Origin: JBFMGD01 sp040751775
GTDB taxonomy: Bacteria > Bacillota > Dethiobacteria > DTU022
Direction: 5' to 3'
Length of the DNA: 64,000 bases
Assembly: GCA_040751775.1 (NCBI GenBank)
Contig: JBFMGD010000004.1
Coordinates: 42,465 to 106,464 of the forward strand
Below are positions 26,178-33,335 of the stretch, piece by piece. Position numbers and translations under genes: made by a program. Within the stretch, counting starts at the first letter, position 1; every line of letters starts with the position of its first letter. Under the pieces are notes generated by a model that was not told the origin of the DNA, did not search any database, and saw only the letters and a program-made list of their open reading frames with translations.

Positions 26178-26948
26178 TTATAGTTCAGCTTTTTGAAAAA
26201 AGAAAGCGCCGGCGGCAACAAGCAAGTTGGCTAAAGCCGCGGTAATCAGCGCGGCGGGTAAAAAATACGTCCACTCCAGCATACCCGACAACAAACCGCT
26301 CAGATGCCCGGCCAGGGTATGGGGGAAATAGCGCACTACCGCCGTACCGCCCAGCAGCAACTGAGGCACAAAGATGATAAATAAAAAAGCGATCCCGACC
26401 CCTCCGGCAGCCAGCTGGCTCCGTAATAACGACGAGGCGGTAACGGTTACCGCCAGGATCAGCATCAGGAATATGCCGATAAACAGCAGGCCCCAAAGGG
26501 CGCCGCCTACCGGAAACGGACCGAACAGCGTAGCGGTGTAGGCCAGGGCCAGGGCGCCGCTTACGATCAGTGTGACGGCCACACCGATCAACAAGGCGAG
26601 GTACTTGGACCAGAAATAAGCGCTCCGGCTGATCGGGCGGGTAAGCACCCAGGCGGCAATCCCGCGCTCCCTTTCCAGCGCTACCGCACCCATGGCGATA
26701 GCGATCAACACCAGGGCGCCGATTTGCGTCAGGTCGCCGCAAAAGCTGGTTAACGCCTCCAGCGGTCCCATCTGAGGTAATATTTCCGCAAGACCTTCCA
26801 GCTCCTTGGCCATGTAAGCCAGGATTTCCGGCATAAATTTCGCGGTCAAAGGTTCCAGCAGGGCAAAAAATACCCCTGTCAGCACTAACGCGGGCAGCCG
26901 GAAGGTTCGCCAGGCCTGACGCAAATCCTTACTTAAGAGAAGCAGCAT
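26178..26948 (-). CDS. ABC-2 type transporter permease
   Basis: 256-aa membrane protein with about six hydrophobic helices and the central RERGIAAWVLTRPISRSAYF loop typical of ABC-2 permeases of the NosY/YtrC type. It overlaps the ATPase gene by 20 bases, indicating translational coupling. With the ATPase it should form an exporter or a multidrug/lipid-type transporter. Substrate unknown. Confidence 0.88.
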   Translation of the reverse strand: MLLLLSKDLRQAWRTFRLPALVLTGVFFALLEPLTAKFMPEILAYMAKELEGLAEILPQMGPLEALTSFCGDLTQIGALVLIAIAMGAVALERERGIAAWVLTRPISRSAYFWSKYLALLIGVAVTLIVSGALALAYTATLFGPFPVGGALWGLLFIGIFLMLILAVTVTASSLLRSQLAAGGVGIAFLFIIFVPQLLLGGTAVVRYFPHTLAGHLSGLLSGMLEWTYFLPAALITAALANLLVAAGAFFFQKAEL

Positions 26949-27918
26949 TACCGGCTTCCTCCTTTGTTCCGTTTTGGTGGTGCTTTTTTAACAGGTCCAG
27001 GAAGATCTGCTCCAGGTTGGGCTGCTCCCGCTGAAATGAGGTAACCACCTGGTTTTCCTGTATGAGCAGAGGCAGCAGTTCTTCTTCCAGGCGTCCACTA
27101 ATTTCCGGTGCCGCTTCAACGGTAAAAACGGCGGCGCCGTCCGGGCCGGGATCCACCTGCCTGGCCCACGGCCGCCGGCCGATTTCCGCCAACAGCTCCG
27201 GCGGCGGCGCTTGCCGCACCGTAACCCGGTATTTCGGAAAGGTATAGCTGCGCAGCAGCTCTGCCAGGGGAGCCTGAACGACAAGTCGGCCCTGGTTCAA
27301 AACCGCCACCTGGTCGCAGACCCGCTCCACATCCGCCAAAACGTGGCTGGAGAAAAAAACGGTCGCATGTGCCCTGGACGTGACCATCAATTCGAGAACC
27401 TCGCGCCGCCCCTCCGGGTCCAGGGCCGAAACCGGTTCATCGAGAATCAATAGTTCGGGGCGATGCAGCAGCGCACAGGCGAGGCCGAGGCGCTGCTTCA
27501 TGCCCCTGGAATACGAGGCGCAGCGGCGGCGGGAAGCATCCAGCAAATTAAAATGATCAAGCAATCGGACAATTTCGCTCCTGGCCCCCGCCGCCGGCAA
27601 ACCGGCGCCGCGGTAGACAAATTCCATTACTTCGAACCCGCTCAGCGCTTCCGGAAAATTTACCTCCTCGGGCAGGTAACCGATCCGCCGTTTCAAGGCC
27701 CGATCCAGGTTAATCGCCACCGGGCAGTCCAAAATAGTCGCGCTGCCGGCGGTAGCCTGCAGCAACCCGGTTAAAATTTTAATCGTGGTGGTTTTACCGG
27801 ATCCGTTCGGGCCGAGAAAACCAAAAACACTGCCCCGGGGCACCTCGAGGTTCAAGTTGTCCAGGGCGCGGTGACCGCGGTAATCTTTAGACAACCCTTT
27901 TACAGACAGTACGCTCAT
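26929..27918 (-). CDS. ABC transporter ATP-binding protein
   Basis: 329-aa ATPase. Walker A is GPNGSGKTTTIKIL, the signature is YSRGMKQRLGLA, Walker B is LLILDEPVSALDPEGR with the H-loop histidine in SSHVLADV; a C-terminal domain of about 90 residues follows. The ATG at 27918 is used because ATPase homology starts at once (SVLSVKGLSKDYRGH) and GGAGAG precedes it. The open frame runs 71 codons further upstream through the PLDc_N gene but is not ATPase-like. Its ATG overlaps the stop of the preceding small gene as ATGA. Confidence 0.93.
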   Translation of the reverse strand: MSVLSVKGLSKDYRGHRALDNLNLEVPRGSVFGFLGPNGSGKTTTIKILTGLLQATAGSATILDCPVAINLDRALKRRIGYLPEEVNFPEALSGFEVMEFVYRGAGLPAAGARSEIVRLLDHFNLLDASRRRCASYSRGMKQRLGLACALLHRPELLILDEPVSALDPEGRREVLELMVTSRAHATVFFSSHVLADVERVCDQVAVLNQGRLVVQAPLAELLRSYTFPKYRVTVRQAPPPELLAEIGRRPWARQVDPGPDGAAVFTVEAAPEISGRLEEELLPLLIQENQVVTSFQREQPNLEQIFLDLLKKHHQNGTKEEAGNAASLK

Positions 27919-28121
27919 ACTTCTTCTCTCCCCAGCAGCAGATAGGCGATCGACCCGAAAAAGCTGACAAATAATATCAGGGCGCCCCAGGCGATTTTTG
28001 GCAGGTGACGCACGCGGGGGCGGCGCACTAAATCCACCAGCGCCCAGATGACCAAACCGTATTGCAGCGCGATCAACGGCCAAAGCATTTTCAGCAAATC
28101 CCATACTTCCGAGGGTATCAT
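27915..28121 (-). CDS. Small membrane protein with PLD nuclease N-terminal domain (PLDc_N)
   Basis: 68 aa with two transmembrane helices (about 14-31 and 43-62) separated by the basic segment DLVRRPRVRHLPKIAW, the PLDc_N pattern. Such small proteins often precede an ABC-2 ATPase/permease pair and may be a membrane accessory subunit. Its stop overlaps the ATPase start by four bases (ATGA). It is the first gene of the three-gene operon transcribed from the promoter at 28268-28296. Confidence 0.82.
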   Translation of the reverse strand: MIPSEVWDLLKMLWPLIALQYGLVIWALVDLVRRPRVRHLPKIAWGALILFVSFFGSIAYLLLGREEV

Positions 28122-28166
28122 AAAGAATCATCCTTTCAATTAATGATAAGTTTCTACTTTGGTATT

Positions 28167-28376
28167 CAGAATTCAGGAGTCAGGAGTCAGGAGTCAGAAT
28201 AAGCCGAAACAAACTCTCAGCAGTAACAGTTTAAATGTTTCAATAATAGCTGCTTACTGTATTAATATATTAATACAGTAGACCTATTTCTGTCAATAGC
28301 TTTGAGCAATTAATATTTCAATGTTATCGCCGGTTCTTTCATTCCGACTCCTGAATTCTGACTCCTGATTCCTGAG
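28167..28376. repeat. Inverted pair of GAATTCAGGAGTC repeats bracketing the ABC operon promoter
   Basis: 28167-28200 reads CAGAATTCAGGAGT followed by two more CAGGAGT units. 28341-28376 is nearly its reverse complement (ACTCCTGAATTCTGACTCCT). The two arms enclose about 140 bases that hold the promoter and its palindrome. A third copy is at 25762-25811. This is an intergenic repeat family, perhaps MITE-like. Confidence 0.55.
28256..28296 (-). promoter_or_regulatory. Sigma-A promoter overlapped by a perfect 24-bp palindrome (ABC operon)
   Basis: On the minus strand TTGACA (28296-28291) and TTAATA (28273-28268) are separated by exactly 17 bases. A perfect palindrome, ACTGTATTAATA followed by its exact complement, covers 28256-28279 and thus the -10 region and likely start site. 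A dimeric repressor, for example a GntR/YtrA-type protein as often found with such ABC genes, would block the promoter here. No regulator gene is adjacent. Confidence 0.7.
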
Positions 28377-28383
28377 CAATTAC

Positions 28384-28503
28384 TTGGTCAATACTATTTT
28401 TGAGGCGGTGCAAAACGGTTTAATCAAGGAAGCGGCCCTGTGGTTGGACTATTCCGGCCGGCGGCCGCATAAGAAACAAGTACACCGGTTTAACAGCAAT
28501 TAA
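28384..28503 (+). pseudogene. Possible gene remnant or tiny ORF upstream of the Mur ligase
   Basis: A 39-aa frame (TTG 28384 to TAA 28503) reads LVNTIFEAVQNGLIKEAAL and continues to VHRFNSN with protein-like composition, but has no ribosome site and no recognised family. It may be the C-terminal stump of a lost gene, cut by the repeat that ends at 28376. Otherwise the 28122-28591 gap holds only the repeats and promoter described. Confidence 0.25.
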
Positions 28504-28591
28504 CAGGACCTTTACCGGGGCAGACGGCAGGAGTTATCGCCGGCAATCACGAAATTACAACTGGACCGACCAAAAGCAGCGGGGGTGCATC

Positions 28592-30139
28592 ATGCCGACA
28601 ATCATGCTGAAAGAGCTGATCGATTCCATACAGCCTCTCGAAATAATAAACGAGCGGGATCTGCCGCTGACCGGGCTGGCCTACCACTCGGAACGGATTG
28701 TGGAAGGAAATCTGTTTGTCTGCATCAAGGGCTATAAAACCGATGGCCACCGCTTCCTGAAACGGGCTGTGGAAAAAGGCGCGGCCGCCGCCGTTGTTGA
28801 ACAGATCCAATCCGGCCTTGAAATACCGCAGTACAGGGTAGCCTGCAGCCGGCGGGCCCTCGCGCAGTTGGCGGACCGCTTTTACAATCACCCCTCCCGC
28901 AAGCTGAATGTGATCGGTGTAACCGCCACCAACGGTAAAACCACCACCACCTTCATGATCGATGCCATTCTTGAAGAGCATGCCCTCAAAACGGGGCTGA
29001 TCGGCACTGTGATTATTAAGGCAGGCAATACGGTGCGCCCGGCGGTGCTGACCACTCCTGAGTCCCTCGACCTGCACCACCTTTTTTACCAGATGGTGGA
29101 GCAAGGCATCTCGCACGTCACCATGGAAACCTCATCTTCGGGACTGGAGCTTGACCGGGTCGGAAATGTCGATTTTAACATCGCCGTCGTGAACAATATC
29201 AGCCGCGAGCATATCGACCTGCACGGTTCCTTTGACTCGTATTTCAACGCCAAGGCCAGACTGGTCCGGGAAGCCAAACCGGAGCAATGGGCTGTTTTTA
29301 ACCTGGATTGCCCCTACAGCGCCTCCCTGACCGGTCAAACCAGGGCGAAAACCCTGACATACGGGGTGAAAAACGGCAGCGCCGATTGCCTGGTGCAAAA
29401 CCTGGACCTCTCCACGGGGCGGGCCCGGTTTACCGTAGAGCTGCACAAGCCCGGCCTGGCCGAACTGCTTTCAGTGGAACCGGCCCGGTTTTCGATTGAA
29501 CTCTCTGTACTGGGCCTGCACAGTGTTTACAACGCCATGGCCGCGATACTGGTCGGCTTGCTCTGCGGCGTTCCCGTGCCTGCGATCCAAACGGCGCTGC
29601 GCCTTTTCCGCGGCGTGGAACGCCGTTTTGAGCTGATATTCGAAGACGATATTAAAGTGATCGACGACCATTTCGCCAACAGCGGCAATATCCATGTCAC
29701 CCTGGAAACGTTAAAATTTATGGATTACCGCAACCTGCATATTGTATACGCCATCCGGGGCAGCCGCGGGGTCACGGTAAACCGGGAAAATGCAGAAGCG
29801 CTGGCCCAATGGGTATCGGCGTTGGGGGTGAAAGAGGTGATCGCCACCACCAGCAACTCCCATGTGACCGACAAGGACGAGGTAACGACCGAAGAAAAGG
29901 CGGTTTTCCGTGCGGTGATGCAGGCGGCGGGAATCAAGACCGTCATCTTTGATGAACTGCCCGAGGCGATCGCCCATGGGCTGGCCAATACCGCTCCGGG
30001 TGACGTGCTGCTTTTAGCCGGCTGCCAGGGCATGGATCACGGCGCCCGGCTCTGCCTGGAACAGATTCACCGCCAATCACCGCACCTGGAACAAAAAAAA
30101 GTGTTCGAAGCGCTGCAAAACCGGGTGGCCGGGGTTTGA
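28592..30139 (+). CDS. MurE-like Mur ligase family protein
   Basis: 515 aa with the three-domain layout of UDP-MurNAc-tripeptide synthetase: N-terminal uridine-binding-like domain (DSRxVxxG-like segment reading YHSERIVEGNLFVCIKG), central ATPase with GVTATNGKTTTT near 110-121 and the conserved TTPES and NISREHIDLHGSFDSY, and a C-terminal domain. The DNPR-type motif that selects the added amino acid in MurE is absent; the corresponding stretch near 420 reads TTSNSHVTDKDE, and the usual DYAHTPD reads DHFANSG. It therefore may ligate something other than diaminopimelate or lysine onto a UDP-MurNAc-like acceptor. It is a single gene, not in a dcw cluster. Confidence 0.8.
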   Translation: MPTIMLKELIDSIQPLEIINERDLPLTGLAYHSERIVEGNLFVCIKGYKTDGHRFLKRAVEKGAAAAVVEQIQSGLEIPQYRVACSRRALAQLADRFYNHPSRKLNVIGVTATNGKTTTTFMIDAILEEHALKTGLIGTVIIKAGNTVRPAVLTTPESLDLHHLFYQMVEQGISHVTMETSSSGLELDRVGNVDFNIAVVNNISREHIDLHGSFDSYFNAKARLVREAKPEQWAVFNLDCPYSASLTGQTRAKTLTYGVKNGSADCLVQNLDLSTGRARFTVELHKPGLAELLSVEPARFSIELSVLGLHSVYNAMAAILVGLLCGVPVPAIQTALRLFRGVERRFELIFEDDIKVIDDHFANSGNIHVTLETLKFMDYRNLHIVYAIRGSRGVTVNRENAEALAQWVSALGVKEVIATTSNSHVTDKDEVTTEEKAVFRAVMQAAGIKTVIFDELPEAIAHGLANTAPGDVLLLAGCQGMDHGARLCLEQIHRQSPHLEQKKVFEALQNRVAGV

Positions 30140-30189
30140 TCCGGGCACCCTGCTTGCCCTGTTGCACACCGGCCACCGGCTGTTGACTG

Positions 30190-30942
30190 CTATCTCTCCT
30201 TGATGTCGATACCGCCCATAACCGCCCTGGCCTGAAGGCGGATTACGCGCTCAGCCCCGGCCAGGTTCTCCTCTATCTTCCGGCCGGCGATGATCCCGCC
30301 GTCTTCCTGGCCTTTAAAGGTAGTCCCACCCAGGATACAGGACCCTTCATAAATAATCGCCAGATTTTTGGGCACTTTTACCTCGATGCCGCCCATAATC
30401 GCGGTCAGATCCAGCACCGTCTCTCCCGGGGATATCTCCGCCGTGGTCAGGTCAATGTCAATACCGCCCATAAAAGCCAGATAACTGCCGCTTTCCAGTT
30501 TCCAGGGGACTCTGCCGCCGACATTGATTCCTCCCATAAAGGCTGACTTGCCGCCTGATCCGGTAATAGAGCGGCCCCGCAGCAAATTGATACCGAGCAT
30601 AATCAGGAGCAGCGATCCCAACACCGGCCAGATGATATTGAGGTCGAAATCAAAGTAGCCCGGCCAAATCTTCCGCCCCAGGAAAGCAGCGCCGAACGCG
30701 GCTATGATCAGGCCCGAGGCAAACTGGCCCCAGGAGAAGAAAACGCGGCGTCCTTCTTCCGTTGACGAAGAACGAAAAGCAAGGACAGCCCAGTTTAAGC
30801 CCAATAACAAAGGTATCACCGGCCAGTAGGACCATACTGTGCTTAAATTAATGCTTAAACCGGTAAAACGGTTCAGAATAATACTCACTCCCAGGAACAA
30901 TAAGAACAAGCCCATTACCAGACGAAAACTGATCACGCGCAT
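30190..30942 (-). CDS. LiaF-like membrane protein (cell-wall stress response type)
   Basis: 250 aa. Four hydrophobic segments in the first 120 residues are followed by a soluble C-terminal beta-repeat domain in which the motif MGGI occurs four times (AFMGGINVGG, AFMGGIDIDL, AIMGGIEVKV, AVMGGIDIKE). This is the LiaF/DUF2154-type layout. LiaF proteins inhibit LiaRS-type envelope-stress signalling, but no histidine kinase or response regulator gene is nearby, so the role is only inferred. It converges on the Mur ligase gene. Confidence 0.78.
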   Translation of the reverse strand: MRVISFRLVMGLFLLFLGVSIILNRFTGLSINLSTVWSYWPVIPLLLGLNWAVLAFRSSSTEEGRRVFFSWGQFASGLIIAAFGAAFLGRKIWPGYFDFDLNIIWPVLGSLLLIMLGINLLRGRSITGSGGKSAFMGGINVGGRVPWKLESGSYLAFMGGIDIDLTTAEISPGETVLDLTAIMGGIEVKVPKNLAIIYEGSCILGGTTFKGQEDGGIIAGRKIEENLAGAERVIRLQARAVMGGIDIKER

Positions 30943-31087
30943 TTTTTAATTTGCCTCCTTACAAGTAATCATGAGTAATCATGCCACATATTGTTATATC
31001 CTTTATACCATTATGCCGATGCGGAATAAACATTATCTGAACAAATTATGAACAAATAAAGGCCGCTGCCCGCTGATCGGCCGCGCT

Positions 31088-31113
31088 GTCACTGGGACGG
31101 TTCTTCTGACAAC
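31088..31113. repeat. GGGACGGTTC dispersed repeat, third copy
   Basis: GTCACTGGGACGGTTC followed by TTCTGACAAC matches the first copy at 10436 over about 25 bases. A partial CCCGGGACGGTTTT follows at about 31131-31146. The repeat occupies the gap between the LiaF-like gene and the tRNA promoter, where no gene is seen. Confidence 0.6.
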
Positions 31114-31147
31114 TTTTCATTTGACGAAATCCCCGGGACGGTTTTAC

Positions 31148-31177
31148 TGGCCGCCTTTGGCGTGGCCGCCTTTGGCG
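31148..31177 (+). repeat. Tandem duplication of a 15-base unit
   Basis: TGGCCGCCTTTGGCG occurs twice without a gap, immediately before the -35 box of the tRNA promoter. Its function, if any, is unknown. Confidence 0.6.
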
Positions 31178-31206
31178 TTGACTTTTACCAGGGGGCGTGC
31201 TAAAAT
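31178..31206 (+). promoter_or_regulatory. Sigma-A promoter of the tRNA-His/tRNA-Gln unit
   Basis: TTGACT (31178-31183), a 17-base spacer, then TAAAAT (31201-31206). Transcription would start near 31213, about 20 bases before the tRNA-His 5' end. Confidence 0.7.
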
Positions 31207-31231
31207 TAACTTCGCGAGAAAAACAACGCAT

Positions 31232-31309
31232 GGTGGGTGTAGCTCAGGTGGTTAGAGCGCCAGGTTGTGGCCCTGGAGGCCGTGGGTTCGAGTCCCATCA
31301 CTCACCCCA
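31232..31309 (+). tRNA. tRNA-His (GTG)
   Basis: A complete cloverleaf can be drawn. The acceptor GTGGGTG pairs with CACTCAC, the D arm is GCTCAGGTGGTTAGAGC, and the anticodon stem CCAGG/CCTGG encloses loop TTGTGGC with anticodon GTG at 31267-31269. The T arm is GTGGG-TTCGAGT-CCCAT. An extra 5' G at 31232 can pair with the C discriminator, the hallmark of tRNA-His. CCA is encoded. Confidence 0.97.
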
Positions 31310-31331
31310 TTCTTACAATTAAAAAGTACTT

Positions 31332-31406
31332 TGGGGTGTCGCCAAGCGGTAAGGCACGGGACTTTGGATCCCGCATGCGTAGGTTCGAATCCTACCGCCC
31401 CAGCCA
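31332..31406 (+). tRNA. tRNA-Gln (TTG)
   Basis: The acceptor TGGGGTG pairs with CGCCCCA allowing one G-T pair. The anticodon stem CGGGA/TCCCG encloses CTTTGGA with anticodon TTG, and the T arm is GTAGG-TTCGAAT-CCTAC. CCA is encoded. It lies 22 bases after tRNA-His and is probably on the same transcript. Confidence 0.97.
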
Positions 31407-31412
31407 GTTATG

Positions 31413-31447
31413 AAAAAGGCCTGCTTATTCAAATAGCGGCCTTTTTT
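31413..31447 (+). terminator. Terminator of the tRNA unit
   Basis: AAAAAGGCC and GGCCTTTTTT form a stem ending in a T run, starting seven bases after the tRNA-Gln CCA end. Confidence 0.75.
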
Positions 31448-31483
31448 CGTTTAAATTACCAACCGCGTATCAACTGCCGGGGC

Positions 31484-32281
31484 TCATGGCGGGAGCACCC
31501 TCTGCAGCCAGTGCGTAAATGTCCGCCAAACTGCGCTATGGTGAGCCGAGAAACGGTGGTCGGCCCCCTCAATCAGGATCAACTCTTTCGGCGCTGCCGC
31601 CGCCTGGTAAAGCAACCGCGCATCACCAGCCGGAACAACCTCATCGGCGCTGCCGTGTATGACCTGAAGCGGCCGGGGTGCAATCCGGGCGGCAGACCGT
31701 AAAACATCGTGCAGAAGCAGATCATCGAGAAACGCTTTGCGCAGGTAAACAGTGTTACCTTCTTCAACGGTAAGAGATAATTCCGCGGCGGCGGGATCCC
31801 GCGGCTCTCCGGCGGCCAAACCGGCAAACAGCGCCGCAGGGCCGGCGGAGGCGGCCCAGGTGCTGACCGCTGCAATCTCCCTGTCCCGGGCGGCATAACA
31901 GAGCACGGTGGTGCCGCCGAAACTGCGTCCGTTCAGGACAACCCGGTGAAAGCCTTTATCCCGGCACCAATCCACTACCGCGCTCAAGTCGGCCACCTGC
32001 CGTGAAAGGCTGATCTCTTCCCAAACACCTTCACTCTCACCGCATCCGGTAAAGTCAAAAAGCAGGGTAGAAAAACCGGCGGTCCAAAGCACCTCTCCCA
32101 TCCGCAAAGCGTGGCCGCCCCCCTCTTTCGATCCGGTAAACCCATGGCAGACCACCACCAGGGGCATAGCGGTATGCTCCGCCCTCCCCGAAGCGGCTTC
32201 GGACAGCAGCGCCGCCAGCCCCTCCCCGCGCTTGTTGGGGATCAGGCAGCGCCGCCATGCTGACGCACCGGCACCGTTCAT
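31484..32281 (-). CDS. Alpha/beta hydrolase (serine esterase/peptidase-like)
   Basis: 265-aa cytosolic alpha/beta-hydrolase. The oxyanion region VVCHGFTGSKEGGG, nucleophile elbow LNGRSFGGTTVL (GxSxGG), and C-terminal HGSADEVVP and EGADHRFS supply the Ser-Asp-His triad. The second ATG (32281) is preferred because GGAGG is ten bases upstream of it but only one base from the first ATG (32290). Substrate unknown; relatives are called dienelactone-hydrolase-like or acyl-esterases. Monocistronic. Confidence 0.82.
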   Translation of the reverse strand: MNGAGASAWRRCLIPNKRGEGLAALLSEAASGRAEHTAMPLVVVCHGFTGSKEGGGHALRMGEVLWTAGFSTLLFDFTGCGESEGVWEEISLSRQVADLSAVVDWCRDKGFHRVVLNGRSFGGTTVLCYAARDREIAAVSTWAASAGPAALFAGLAAGEPRDPAAAELSLTVEEGNTVYLRKAFLDDLLLHDVLRSAARIAPRPLQVIHGSADEVVPAGDARLLYQAAAAPKELILIEGADHRFSAHHSAVWRTFTHWLQRVLPP

Positions 32282-32446
32282 GTCTGGCATCCCTCCTTCC
32301 GATAGCTATTGCTATTATAGCTTAATCATGAGAGAGAGGGGATCTGTAGAGTTAACTTTTTCCGCATATTTTAAAGGATTTTTATCCCTGAAGAACGAAT
32401 TAACGATTAAGGCCTGATTGACTGACTTGCAGGCGATCGGAGAACA

Positions 32447-33262
32447 ATGAAAAAACAAAAGCTGATTAAGATCATCAATGACTTTGTCCGCCGGGACAGG
32501 GGAAACAGCTTGCCGGGAGCGCCGACCCCGATCTTTGAAACACCTTTGGTCGCCTTTGCCGCGGCTGAAGACCCGTTATTTGAACGACTGCGGCAGAAAG
32601 AGGCGGTCGGCCCTGGGCACCGCACGCCGGCTGTCTGGCTGCCGAACGCCCGGACCGTGATCTCTTATTCCCTCCCGATCAGCAGCGAAATTATTGAGAC
32701 CAATTATGCCGGAGTAAGCAGCTCGGAAGAATGGCTCTATGCGCGTTTTCATGGTGAAGATTTTAACAACCGTTTAAGGAACGTTATTACCGCCGCCCTG
32801 CGGGCGGAGGGATATGACTCGATCGCGCCGCTGCTCTCACCGGCTTACGCCGTGGCGGATATGAAAAGCAACTGGTCGGAAAGGCATGCCGCGTTTATCG
32901 CCGGCCTGGGCACCTTCGGCCTGAACAGGGGTATTATTACTGAAAAGGGGCTGGCCGGCAGAATCGGCAGTGTGATCACTACCCTGGAGTTGGAGCCGAC
33001 CGTGAGGCCGTATATTGAAATATATGAATACTGCCCCTGGTTTAGCGGCAATACGTGCGGCGCCTGCATTAAACGCTGCCCTTCAGGCGCGCTCAGTACG
33101 GCCGGTAAAGATTTGGCCAGATGCAACGATTTTCTCAAGATTACCGAAGGCAAACAGATCAGGGCCAGATATGGATTCCCTTTTTCGCCCTGCAGCAAAT
33201 GCTTTGTCAATGTGCCGTGCCAAAAGCGAATCCCCTCCTTTAAGGATCCGGTGAATAACTAA
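32447..33262 (+). CDS. Epoxyqueuosine reductase (QueG)-like 4Fe-4S protein
   Basis: 271 aa. The C-terminal half has a double-cluster cysteine pattern: CPWFSGNTCGACIKRCPSGAL and, further on, CSKCFVNVPCQKRIP. The N-terminal half (AVWLPNARTVISYSLPI, then SERHAAFIAGLGTFGLNRGIITEKG) resembles the QueG corrinoid-binding region. It is shorter than genuine QueG (about 370 aa) and lacks the C-terminal HEAT-like part, so it belongs to the epoxyqueuosine-reductase-like group whose function is unknown. It precedes the NCS2 permease gene by about 70 bases. Confidence 0.75.
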   Translation: MKKQKLIKIINDFVRRDRGNSLPGAPTPIFETPLVAFAAAEDPLFERLRQKEAVGPGHRTPAVWLPNARTVISYSLPISSEIIETNYAGVSSSEEWLYARFHGEDFNNRLRNVITAALRAEGYDSIAPLLSPAYAVADMKSNWSERHAAFIAGLGTFGLNRGIITEKGLAGRIGSVITTLELEPTVRPYIEIYEYCPWFSGNTCGACIKRCPSGALSTAGKDLARCNDFLKITEGKQIRARYGFPFSPCSKCFVNVPCQKRIPSFKDPVNN

Positions 33263-33283
33263 ACGTGCCCGGCACGGCTAGTT
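33257..33283 (+). terminator. Imperfect hairpin after the QueG-like gene
   Basis: AACTA-AA-CGTGCC-C-GGCACG-GC-TAGTT is a stem with one internal loop spanning the stop codon. Its core resembles the dispersed GGCAC palindromes. There is no T tract, so termination is uncertain. Confidence 0.35.
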
Positions 33284-33335
33284 ATTGCCGTGAGCATGCT
33301 TAACCAACAAAACTTTGTCTAAGGGGTTTGCCAGT

